A stretch of 11,243 nucleotides of DNA from DATJQA01 sp041169145 (GTDB lineage Bacteria > Patescibacteriota > Minisyncoccia > UBA6257 > 2-01-FULL-56-20), in contig JBEEJO010000022.1 in the NCBI GenBank assembly GCA_041169145.1, forward strand, positions 1 through 11,243. Direction: 5' to 3'. Positions 6,213-11,243 of the stretch are shown here, one piece after another. The notes beneath the pieces were generated by a model that was not told where the DNA came from, made no database searches, and saw only the letters and a list, made by a program, of their open reading frames with translations. A program made the translations under genes and the position numbers. Within the stretch, counting starts at the first letter, position 1, and the number at the start of each line of letters is the position of its first letter.

Positions 6213-6926
6213 CTACCGGGCGATCGCCCAGCAGAGAACGGTTACGATCGAAGCCAGGAAGAGTCCCAGCCCGACCAGGGTTCCGGTGCTGAACGAGCGG
6301 CCGCGCAGCGTCACCGAGGGCGGCTTCGTCTTTCGGTCCAGCCAGCGGGTGAGTTCGCGGGTCTTCTTGGCCACGTGCTTGTCGACGGCGCCGGGCGCGG
6401 CCTTCGCCTTCTCCACTGCCTTCTTGGCTGCCCACTTCGCCGCCACATACGTGATGATCGTTGTGAGCATGACGGCCTTCATAGCACCAGGCGTTGTGTT
6501 CTTGACGGCCGCCACGACTTTCTTGTAGAGCTGCTTCAAGAAGTCGTGTTCCAGGAAGTCGAGCGCGAGGTTGAAGTCCGACTCGCTCATGCGGCCGAGC
6601 TTCGAGAAGACCTTGTCGCGGACCTTCTTCTGCTCCGGCTTCTCGAGTGCCGTGAAGAGCTTGGTCAACAGCTTCACGAACCTGTTCTCGTCGCCGTAGG
6701 TGTAGGGCGGCACCTGCTGCTGCCGCTTCTTGTGCCAAGCAAGAAGGTTTTTGGAAGCCTCCCTGTCCGTGAGCGTGAGAATGTACGCCAGGAGCGCTGC
6801 TCGTTGCTCTTCAAAGGACTTCTTGAAGCCATCCGCAGCCCTCTCCGCGACGAGCTTCTTGAGCACGTCCCAGAGTGCCGCAGCGCCAAGGTCCTTGAAT
6901 ATGAACTCCCAGATTCCGGTAAGCAT
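6213..6926 (-). CDS. Helical lysine-rich membrane-associated protein, unknown function
   Basis: The ATG at 6926 (237 residues, MLTGIWEF...) was chosen because GGAGG lies 8 bases upstream; a longer in-frame start at 6971 has no such site. The product is predicted almost wholly helical. An amphipathic N-terminus (about 1-60) precedes a segment with WHKKRQQQVPPYTYGDENRF (about 64-83), charged helices with KLLTKLFTALEKPEQKK, and a moderately hydrophobic helix (about 146-163). A Lys/Ala-rich stretch follows, and a C-terminal hydrophobic helix (about 215-235) forms a tail anchor. No enzymatic motif is visible. Lysine is encoded almost only by AAG. As first gene of a two-gene operon with a multi-spanning partner, it may form a complex with it; function is unknown. 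Confidence 0.7.
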   Translation of the reverse strand: MLTGIWEFIFKDLGAAALWDVLKKLVAERAADGFKKSFEEQRAALLAYILTLTDREASKNLLAWHKKRQQQVPPYTYGDENRFVKLLTKLFTALEKPEQKKVRDKVFSKLGRMSESDFNLALDFLEHDFLKQLYKKVVAAVKNTTPGAMKAVMLTTIITYVAAKWAAKKAVEKAKAAPGAVDKHVAKKTRELTRWLDRKTKPPSVTLRGRSFSTGTLVGLGLFLASIVTVLCWAIAR

Positions 6927-7061
6927 CGTGGTTTCCTCCACAAAGCGCCCGTTTCCAGGCGCGGTTACCAACTAAACTTGTTTCGTCTCAGATGTATTTC
7001 TCGATGTTTTCAAAGATCTATTCCCGGGAGGGAATAAGGACAGATGATACTCCCAAGGAAC
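6927..7061 (-). promoter_or_regulatory. Structured leader (about 135 nt) of the minus-strand operon
   Basis: The predicted transcript runs from about 7061 to the ATG at 6926. It can form a 7-bp hairpin TATTCCC/GGGAATA with a 4-base loop (7019-7036), a 5-bp hairpin GCGCC/GGCGC (6945-6962), and a small hairpin GTGG-aggaaa-CCAC (6928-6941) that holds the GGAGG ribosome binding site. The arrangement could control translation, but no known riboswitch or protein-binding element was recognised. Confidence 0.45.
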
Positions 7062-7067
7062 GCCTCT

Positions 7068-7096
7068 ATTCTAGCATATATATATAGAAAAGTCAA
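7068..7096 (-). promoter_or_regulatory. Strong promoter of the minus-strand membrane operon
   Basis: On the minus strand TTGACT (7096-7091) and TAGAAT (7073-7068) are separated by exactly 17 bases, with an extended TGC directly before the -10. It is the best sigma-70-type match in the window. Transcription should start near 7061. Confidence 0.85.
7076..7086. repeat. Alternating TA tract inside the promoter spacer
   Basis: Eleven bases of alternating A and T (five and a half TA units) lie wholly within the 17-bp spacer between the -35 and -10 boxes of the minus-strand promoter. Gain or loss of one unit would change the spacing by 2 bp. Confidence 0.8.
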
Positions 7097-7118
7097 GTAT
7101 CAGGATGCCCGCCAGGGC

Positions 7119-7147
7119 TTGAAACATAAGGGTTTCTGGCGCATATT
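7119..7147 (+). promoter_or_regulatory. Probable promoter of tRNA-Leu and the glycosyltransferase gene
   Basis: TTGAAA (7119-7124) and CATATT (7142-7147) are 17 bases apart. The predicted start near 7154 is about 3 bases before the mature tRNA 5' end. The -10 matches the consensus at four of six positions, so support is moderate. Confidence 0.5.
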
Positions 7148-7156
7148 GGTGTGGAA

Positions 7157-7241
7157 GCTCCCGTGGCGGAATTGGCATACGCGCAGCGCTTAGGACGCTG
7201 TCCTGAAAGGGTTGGAGGTTCGAGTCCTCCCGGGAGCACCA
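7157..7241 (+). tRNA. tRNA-Leu, anticodon UAG, CCA encoded
   Basis: The acceptor stem GCTCCCG (7157-7163) pairs with CGGGAGC (7231-7237), followed by discriminator A and encoded CCA. The anticodon arm CAGCG-CTTAGGA-CGCTG gives anticodon TAG, the D arm contains AATTGGCATA, and the variable arm TCCTGAAAGGGTT is of the long class II type expected for leucine. The T arm is GGAGG-TTCGAGT-CCTCC. The tRNA reads CUN leucine codons. The 3' end is one base from the start of the next coding sequence. Confidence 0.97.
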
Positions 7242-7242
7242 G

Positions 7243-8646
7243 ATGATGAACCGAACGGATCTTTTGATGCTTTGCGCGGTGTTCCTTGTTGGTTTCGTGG
7301 TCCACGTTTATCGCATCGGTTATCCTGCCGCGCCGGTCTTTGATGAGGCGCATTTCGCGACGTATGCCGCGGACTATGCGCAAGGGAAGCCGAGTTTTGA
7401 CATCCATCCGCCATTGGGGAAGCTTCTCTTCGCCGGCGTGCTCCGGCTCTCGGGGTACAAAGCGGGCACGCACGATTCGTTCGTGCAGATCGTACCGCTT
7501 GAAGGAAGCAAATTTCTTGCCGAGGCGACGCGTCATTCGTACGGCGATTTCCCATTCGTACTTCTGCGCGTCGTAAGCGCGCTCTTCGGCGCGGTGCTGC
7601 CGATACTGTTTTATTTTGTTTTGCGGCATACGGGCTTTGGAAAGCTCGCGGCCATCCTCGGCTCCTGCTTGGTCCTGTTGGAGAATGCGCTTCTCGTGCA
7701 GACGCGGTTTATTTTTCTTGATGGGATGTATCTCACGTTCGGATTCGCATCACTCGCGCTCTATTTCTTTCGCTCCGCCCCATCTCCGTCGCGGCGGGGA
7801 TGGCGCGTGCCGGCATGGGTTTCGGGCGCGATATGGGGACTGGCGCTTGGCGTGAAACTTACCGCGTTCACCGTCATCGGGCCGGTCATTGCGGATATGT
7901 TCCTCGGCGCAGAGCATGAACGGCAAATCGCTCGCCGGCGTGCCGGGATATTCGCCGGCGTCGGCGTGTTCGTCTGCGCCATGACGTTCGTTCTGGGGAG
8001 CGCGTTCGTACCGCCGCAGGAACAGCGCACGGTGTGGAACGAGTTTGGCGTGTTTGATGAAGCCGTTCCGTCCGTCGGCGCGAACGAGCCGCGGCCGGTC
8101 GCGGTGTTGCGGAATGCAGGAATTCAGGCGCTGGTCTCGCTTTCCGGCTATATCGGCGGGACGAACAATAGAAATGATGATCCGGAGCGAACGACGCGAT
8201 GGTACGATTGGCCGTTCATGCGCAAGCCGATGACGTATTATTTCGGCGATGGGACGTCCGGCGGCGATGTTGCGTTCTCGGGAAACCGCATCGTGTGGGG
8301 GCTTTCCACCGTAGCGGTGTTCGTCGCGCTCTTTTCCGCGCTTGCGCTATTCCTGCGGAGTGCGCAAGGGAAGGTCGTGCATGCGGACCGGCCGATGCTC
8401 CTTCTTGGCGCCGGGTATCTCACCAGCATGCTCCCGTTCGTGTTCTTCGTGAGCAGGCCGACATATTCCTATCACTATCTTCCCGGCCTATTGTTCGCGA
8501 TCGGGCTTGCCGTGTGGATGCTTGAGCGCGAACTTGGCCTTGCGCATGCCACCACAACGGCGTCGCAACGCCGATGGCTTATTGCTATCGCGCTCGTTGC
8601 CGCCGCCGGATTCCTTATCGCCGCTCCGACGACGTACGGGTTGTGA
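7243..8646 (+). CDS. PMT-family (GT39-like) phospholipid-carrier-dependent glycosyltransferase
   Basis: This polytopic 467-residue protein has the signatures of dolichyl-phosphate-mannose-protein mannosyltransferases. PVFDEAHFATYAADY (acidic pair D34/E35) follows the first helix, then FDIHPPLGK (53-60). ENALLVQTRFIFLDG begins the LDG region, and WYDWPFMRKPMTYYFG resembles a PMT loop motif. It would transfer a sugar from a polyprenyl-phosphate carrier to exported proteins on the outer face of the membrane; pilins or the solute-binding protein are possible acceptors, but that is only context. It is shorter than many eukaryotic PMTs. The start is ATG 7243 (or 7246), one base after the tRNA CCA end. 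The only Shine-Dalgarno-like sequence is GGGAG in the tRNA acceptor strand; an internal ATG at 7267 is an alternative. Confidence 0.85.
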   Translation: MMNRTDLLMLCAVFLVGFVVHVYRIGYPAAPVFDEAHFATYAADYAQGKPSFDIHPPLGKLLFAGVLRLSGYKAGTHDSFVQIVPLEGSKFLAEATRHSYGDFPFVLLRVVSALFGAVLPILFYFVLRHTGFGKLAAILGSCLVLLENALLVQTRFIFLDGMYLTFGFASLALYFFRSAPSPSRRGWRVPAWVSGAIWGLALGVKLTAFTVIGPVIADMFLGAEHERQIARRRAGIFAGVGVFVCAMTFVLGSAFVPPQEQRTVWNEFGVFDEAVPSVGANEPRPVAVLRNAGIQALVSLSGYIGGTNNRNDDPERTTRWYDWPFMRKPMTYYFGDGTSGGDVAFSGNRIVWGLSTVAVFVALFSALALFLRSAQGKVVHADRPMLLLGAGYLTSMLPFVFFVSRPTYSYHYLPGLLFAIGLAVWMLERELGLAHATTTASQRRWLIAIALVAAAGFLIAAPTTYGL

Positions 8647-8661
8647 GATAGCGCTCGTGAG

Positions 8662-9600
8662 TCAAGAATCTTTTCTTCTGCGTGCGTGGAATGCCTCGTG
8701 CACGTCGCGGAGCTCTTTGTTCGTGAGATGAGTGTAGACCTGGGTCGTTGCGACGTTCGCATGGCCCAGAAGTTCCTGTACGGAACGGAGGTCGGCGCCG
8801 TTCACGAGCAGGTCCGTCGCAAAGCTGTGTCTGAGCTGGTGCGGGTGGATATGTTTCGGAATGCCGGCGACCTTCGCCCAATGTTCCACGAGGCGTTCGA
8901 CCGCGCGGGGGATGATGCGGCCGATGACCTTCGGCGGTTTTGCGCTGCCCTTCGGAGTTTTGGACAGACTCACGAAGAGCGCCTGTTCCATGTCGCCGCG
9001 CTTCGCAAGATATGCCTTGATGGATCTTTTCGCTCCGCCGGAGAGGAAGACGACGCGCAGTTTGTCCCCCTTGCCCCGCACGGATATCTCGCCGCGTTCC
9101 AGGTCCACAGTGCGATCAAGCCGGCAGAGTTCGGCAAGACGAAGGCCTGTTGAAAAAAAAGTTTCCAGTATCGCCCGGTCTCGGAGCGAGCGGAGATCTT
9201 GGCCGCTTGGCGCCGCAACGAGCCGCTCTAGATCTTTGTAGTCCAAGACGTCAATGTCACGGCGCGCGATCTTCGGGAGTTCGATCTTTTCCGCCGCGAG
9301 GGTCGGTATATCGCGTTTCGCGAGATACTTCAGGAAGTTCCGCACGGCGATGACATAGTAGCTCTGCGTCACTTTCTTTATCTCGTGTTCTTCCTTGTTG
9401 GAACTTTGGCGGTGCCTGGCCAGCTGGATGCGGAAATTCCGGACGGCGGTGTCCGTGATATCGGCAGGGGATCTCACGCCGGTCATTGCGATGAATTTTT
9501 TAAGATACCGCTCGTAGTTCTCGCGCGTTTTCGGCGAGCGGTTCTTTTCTATCTCCAGATAGTTCAGATAGTCGGTGAGGAGCGAGTCGATGGATGCCAT
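8662..9600 (-). CDS. Xer-type tyrosine recombinase
   Basis: The 312-residue protein has an N-terminal core-binding (SAM-like) domain (about 1-105, with RSPKTRENYERYLKKF). Its C-terminal catalytic domain carries all active residues: R154 in STGLRLAEL, K180 in GKGDKLR, H254 and R257 in HPHQLRHSFATDLL, H280 in LLGHANV, and nucleophile Y289 in TTQVYTHL. Length and composition fit chromosomal XerC/XerD/XerA recombinases that resolve chromosome dimers at dif. Whether this is the housekeeping enzyme or an integrase cannot be settled here, though the absence of a visible att site and of phage genes favours housekeeping. The ATG at 9600 has no Shine-Dalgarno and lies 8 bases after a consensus TATAAT box. 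The gene converges on the glycosyltransferase with only 15 bases between the stops and no terminator. Confidence 0.92.
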   Translation of the reverse strand: MASIDSLLTDYLNYLEIEKNRSPKTRENYERYLKKFIAMTGVRSPADITDTAVRNFRIQLARHRQSSNKEEHEIKKVTQSYYVIAVRNFLKYLAKRDIPTLAAEKIELPKIARRDIDVLDYKDLERLVAAPSGQDLRSLRDRAILETFFSTGLRLAELCRLDRTVDLERGEISVRGKGDKLRVVFLSGGAKRSIKAYLAKRGDMEQALFVSLSKTPKGSAKPPKVIGRIIPRAVERLVEHWAKVAGIPKHIHPHQLRHSFATDLLVNGADLRSVQELLGHANVATTQVYTHLTNKELRDVHEAFHARRRKDS

Positions 9601-9608
9601 ACAGGCTC

Positions 9609-9614
9609 ATTATA
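9609..9614 (-). promoter_or_regulatory. Consensus -10 box immediately before the recombinase start
   Basis: TATAAT reads on the minus strand from 9614 to 9609; transcription would begin near 9602, about 2 bases before the ATG at 9600. No good -35 hexamer is seen at 16-18 bp spacing. The position implies a leaderless or nearly leaderless mRNA. Confidence 0.5.
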
Positions 9615-9683
9615 GCGCGAACTGTCGCACAATGATTTTCAGCGCTTTTTCATCGTCGCGTCCCTCGCGTATTTTTTCGGAAC

Positions 9684-9712
9684 TTGCTTATTTTCTGTTT
9701 TTTGGATACAAT
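9684..9712 (+). promoter_or_regulatory. Promoter of rpsO
   Basis: TTGCTT (9684-9689) and TACAAT (9707-9712) are exactly 17 bases apart, in an AT-rich setting. The predicted start is near 9719, only about 3 bases before the rpsO ATG at 9722. Confidence 0.75.
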
Positions 9713-9721
9713 GCGTACGCT

Positions 9722-9988
9722 ATGTTAACGAAACGCGTGAAGACCAATATCGCTTCCGAACACGGGAAGCATGAAAAGGATACCGGCTCCGCTCAGGTCC
9801 AAGTCGCCCTTATTTCGCGGCAGATAGACGACCTCGCGGCGCATTTGAAGAAGAATCCGAAGGATAATCACTCCCGCCGGGGCCTGCTCAAAATGGTGAG
9901 CAAGCGCCGGAAATTTTTGGATTATGTGAAGAAGCGCGAGCCGTCGATCTATACTAAACTCATCAAAAAACTTGACCTCAAGAAATAA
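9722..9988 (+). CDS. rpsO: 30S ribosomal protein S15
   Basis: This 88-residue product is close to the usual 89. It shows the S15 signature: TGSAQVQVALISRQIDDLAAHLK (helices contacting 16S rRNA), KDNHSRRGLLKMVSKRRKFLDYVKK, and the basic tail. S15 binds the central domain of 16S rRNA early in 30S assembly. The frame extends upstream to 9575 but the extra part crosses the promoter and is not S15-like, so ATG 9722 is chosen. There is no Shine-Dalgarno and the promoter lies too close for a leader. It heads a block with the NYN gene and pnp. Confidence 0.96.
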   Translation: MLTKRVKTNIASEHGKHEKDTGSAQVQVALISRQIDDLAAHLKKNPKDNHSRRGLLKMVSKRRKFLDYVKKREPSIYTKLIKKLDLKK

Positions 9989-9994
9989 TCCATC

Positions 9995-10594
9995 ATGACC
10001 ACAGGAGAAGAGGGCGCCAGTCGCCAGAAAGCGATATCTCACCCCGACCAGCGAGTCGGTATTTTTATTGATGTCGGAAATCTGTATCACTCGGCGAAGA
10101 ATCTGTATCACGGCCGGGTGAACTATCGTGCGTTGATGCAAGGGCTTCTGGGCGACCGCAAGCTTATCCGCGCAATGGCCTATACGGTAAAGAGCGACAC
10201 CGCGATCGGTGAAACGGCGTTCTTTGATGCGCTCCGCGATGCGGGACTTGAACTGCGCATGAAGGAGCTCCAGGTCTACGGCGACGGTTTGAAGAAGGGC
10301 GATTGGGATGTCGGCATGGCGGTTGATGCCATCCGGATGGCCGATTTTTTGGATGTCGTCGTCCTCGTGACGGGCGACGGCGATTTCCTGCCGCTTGTTG
10401 ACTATCTCAAATGGGGACGCGGACGGCTGGTGGAAGTTGCGGCGTTCGATCGGAGCGCATCGGGAAAACTGCGCGAAGCCGCGGATCGGTTCGTCAGCAT
10501 CGAGTCCATTCCGCGCGCCGTTATGAAGATACGGACACCGCTTCGGCGGGGGGGTGCGGACGGGAAGCAGGCGGAGAATGGCGACACATACTAA
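9995..10594 (+). CDS. NYN/PIN-like domain protein (LabA/DUF88-type), predicted ribonuclease
   Basis: The 199-residue protein carries the acidic residues of the NYN branch of PIN-like nucleases: GIFIDVGNLYHSAKN (D26, N29), KKGDWDVGMAVDAI (D103, D105, D111) and VTGDGDFLPLV (D128, D130). These would hold metal for RNA cleavage. The C-terminus from about 175 is basic and Gly-rich (RTPLRRGGADGK) and may contact RNA. The ATG lies 6 bases after the rpsO stop and 19 bases separate its stop from pnp, so the three genes probably form one unit. That context supports a role in RNA processing or decay. No clear Shine-Dalgarno is present. Activity and substrate are inferred from the family only. Confidence 0.88.
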   Translation: MTTGEEGASRQKAISHPDQRVGIFIDVGNLYHSAKNLYHGRVNYRALMQGLLGDRKLIRAMAYTVKSDTAIGETAFFDALRDAGLELRMKELQVYGDGLKKGDWDVGMAVDAIRMADFLDVVVLVTGDGDFLPLVDYLKWGRGRLVEVAAFDRSASGKLREAADRFVSIESIPRAVMKIRTPLRRGGADGKQAENGDTY

Positions 10595-10601
10595 ATACCA
10601 A

Positions 10602-10607
10602 TATACA
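10602..10607 (+). promoter_or_regulatory. Possible -10 box before pnp
   Basis: TATACA ends 6 bases before the pnp ATG, so a transcript from it would start at or next to the A of the start codon. The -35 region (TGGCGA) is weak. It may be a secondary promoter inside the rpsO block or a chance match. Confidence 0.3.
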
Positions 10608-10613
10608 CATCAC

Positions 10614-11243
10614 ATGATTGAACGGAAGATCTACACGCATACGGTTGGTGGGAAGGAATTGACCCTTGAATTGTCCTCGCTTGCGGAACAAGCGCATGGC
10701 GCGGTCATCGCGAAATACGGCGGCACGGTGGTCCTCGGGACCGTCGTGATGTCGCATGTCGATACCAATACGGATTACTTGCCGCTCAAAGTCGATTATG
10801 AAGAACGGTTCTACGCGGCGGGAAAGATCATCGGCAGCAGGTTCGTTCGGCGCGAGGGACGGCCTTCGGAAGAGGCCGTGCTTGCGGGCCGGCTGGTTGA
10901 CCGCACTATCCGCCCGCTTTTTGATTACCGCATCCGCCGCGATCTGCAGGTCGTAATGACCGTGCTCGCATACGATCCGGAGAACGAGCCCGAGTTCGTC
11001 GGACTCATCGCCGCTTCGGCGGCCATCGCCGTCTCCAACGTGCCGTGGAACGGTCCAGTCGGCGGCGTTCGCGTGGCGAAGATCGGGAACGAGATCGTGG
11101 TGAATCCGGATGCGACGAAGCAAATGGATCCATTGTGCGTTTTTGAAGCGTTCGTGTCCGGCCCGAAAGGAAAGATCAATATGATAGAACTTTCCGGTGG
11201 CGAGGCGAGCGAGGAAGATGTGGCAAAAGCCTTCGCGGTCGCT
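10614..11243 (+). CDS. pnp: Polyribonucleotide nucleotidyltransferase (PNPase), N-terminal part
   Basis: The frame stays open from ATG 10614 to the window end (210 codons), so the gene is cut off; the full protein is usually about 700 residues. The visible part is the first RNase PH domain. It has GGTVVLGTVV, the hallmark YEERFYAAGKI (about 62-72), FVRREGRPSEEAVLAGRLVDRTIRPLF (RREGRPS at 79-85), and GPVGGVRV. PNPase degrades RNA 3' to 5' by phosphorolysis. The start matches the conserved N-terminus of the family; no Shine-Dalgarno is seen, and a TATACA lies just upstream. rpsO-pnp linkage is well known in bacteria, here with a NYN gene between the two. Confidence 0.96.
   Translation, partial: MIERKIYTHTVGGKELTLELSSLAEQAHGAVIAKYGGTVVLGTVVMSHVDTNTDYLPLKVDYEERFYAAGKIIGSRFVRREGRPSEEAVLAGRLVDRTIRPLFDYRIRRDLQVVMTVLAYDPENEPEFVGLIAASAAIAVSNVPWNGPVGGVRVAKIGNEIVVNPDATKQMDPLCVFEAFVSGPKGKINMIELSGGEASEEDVAKAFAVA

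Noticed and set aside
6007..6738. 243-codon minus-strand open frame bridging the two membrane operon genes
   Set aside because: It is Arg/Ala/Gly-rich and low in complexity, and it overlaps both better-supported genes in another frame.
6375..7037. 220-codon plus-strand open frame over the minus-strand helical protein gene
   Set aside because: Its translation is an irregular Leu/Arg/Val mixture. It overlaps the gene at 6213-6926 and crosses that gene's leader; no start signal supports it.
7093..7629. 178-codon minus-strand open frame over tRNA-Leu and the glycosyltransferase start
   Set aside because: It overlaps a certain tRNA and a well-supported PMT gene, and it has no start signal or domain.
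8686..9153. 155-codon plus-strand open frame over the recombinase
   Set aside because: It lies opposite the catalytic domain of a complete tyrosine recombinase; the frame is a by-product of its codon usage.
7157..9600. Integrative element bounded by tRNA-Leu and the tyrosine recombinase
   Set aside because: I saw no second copy of the tRNA 3' end as an att site and no phage or conjugation genes between them. The gene in between is a PMT-family enzyme, and the recombinase looks like a chromosomal Xer.
1..11243. CRISPR array, rRNA gene, insertion sequence
   Set aside because: No regularly spaced direct repeats, rRNA-like conserved segments or transposase motifs were visible on either strand.

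Overview
The window most resembles a genome fragment from the Candidate Phyla Radiation (Patescibacteria, Parcubacteria-like). This is inferred from gene content and gene style, not from a database search. The evidence is a tandem set of small two-helix type IV secretion pilin-like proteins, a solute-binding protein held by an N-terminal membrane helix, one Xer recombinase, tight gene packing, and many starts without a Shine-Dalgarno sequence. The DNA is moderately GC-rich. The taxon cannot be fixed from this window alone.

Region 1 (1-4837, plus strand) is a secretion/surface cluster. It opens with a 5'-truncated, membrane-anchored extracellular solute-binding protein. A pilin-like protein follows with a 4-base overlap. 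Next come a pilin-like hairpin fused to an M15-like metallopeptidase domain, a single-pass protein of unknown function, and four more pilin-like proteins. Two internal extended -10 promoters (near 3217 and 4420) suggest that the later pilins can be expressed separately. Four of the six pilin-like domains share a cysteine before the first helix and another at the C-terminal end. The other two lack both, which suggests a disulfide-closed hairpin pilin. The array ends in a perfect 16-bp palindrome and a strong rho-independent terminator.

Region 2 (4838-7156) holds a minus-strand two-gene operon of unrecognised membrane proteins (5027-6193 and 6213-6926). Both genes have clear Shine-Dalgarno sites, unlike most of their neighbours. 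The operon is driven by a near-consensus promoter whose 17-bp spacer contains an 11-nt TA tract, and it has a structured leader of about 135 nt and its own terminator. It looks accessory.

Region 3 (7157-9600) begins with tRNA-Leu(UAG). A PMT-family (GT39-like) glycosyltransferase starts one base after the tRNA CCA end, so the tRNA acceptor strand supplies the only Shine-Dalgarno-like sequence. A convergent gene encodes a complete Xer-type tyrosine recombinase.

Region 4 (9601-11243) is an RNA-metabolism block: rpsO (S15), a NYN/PIN-like domain protein and pnp (truncated by the window end). It resembles the rpsO-pnp linkage of other bacteria with a predicted nuclease gene inserted. Promoter positions for xer, rpsO and possibly pnp place transcription starts within about 3 nt of the start codon, suggesting leaderless mRNAs. 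No stretch longer than 300 bases lacks a gene.
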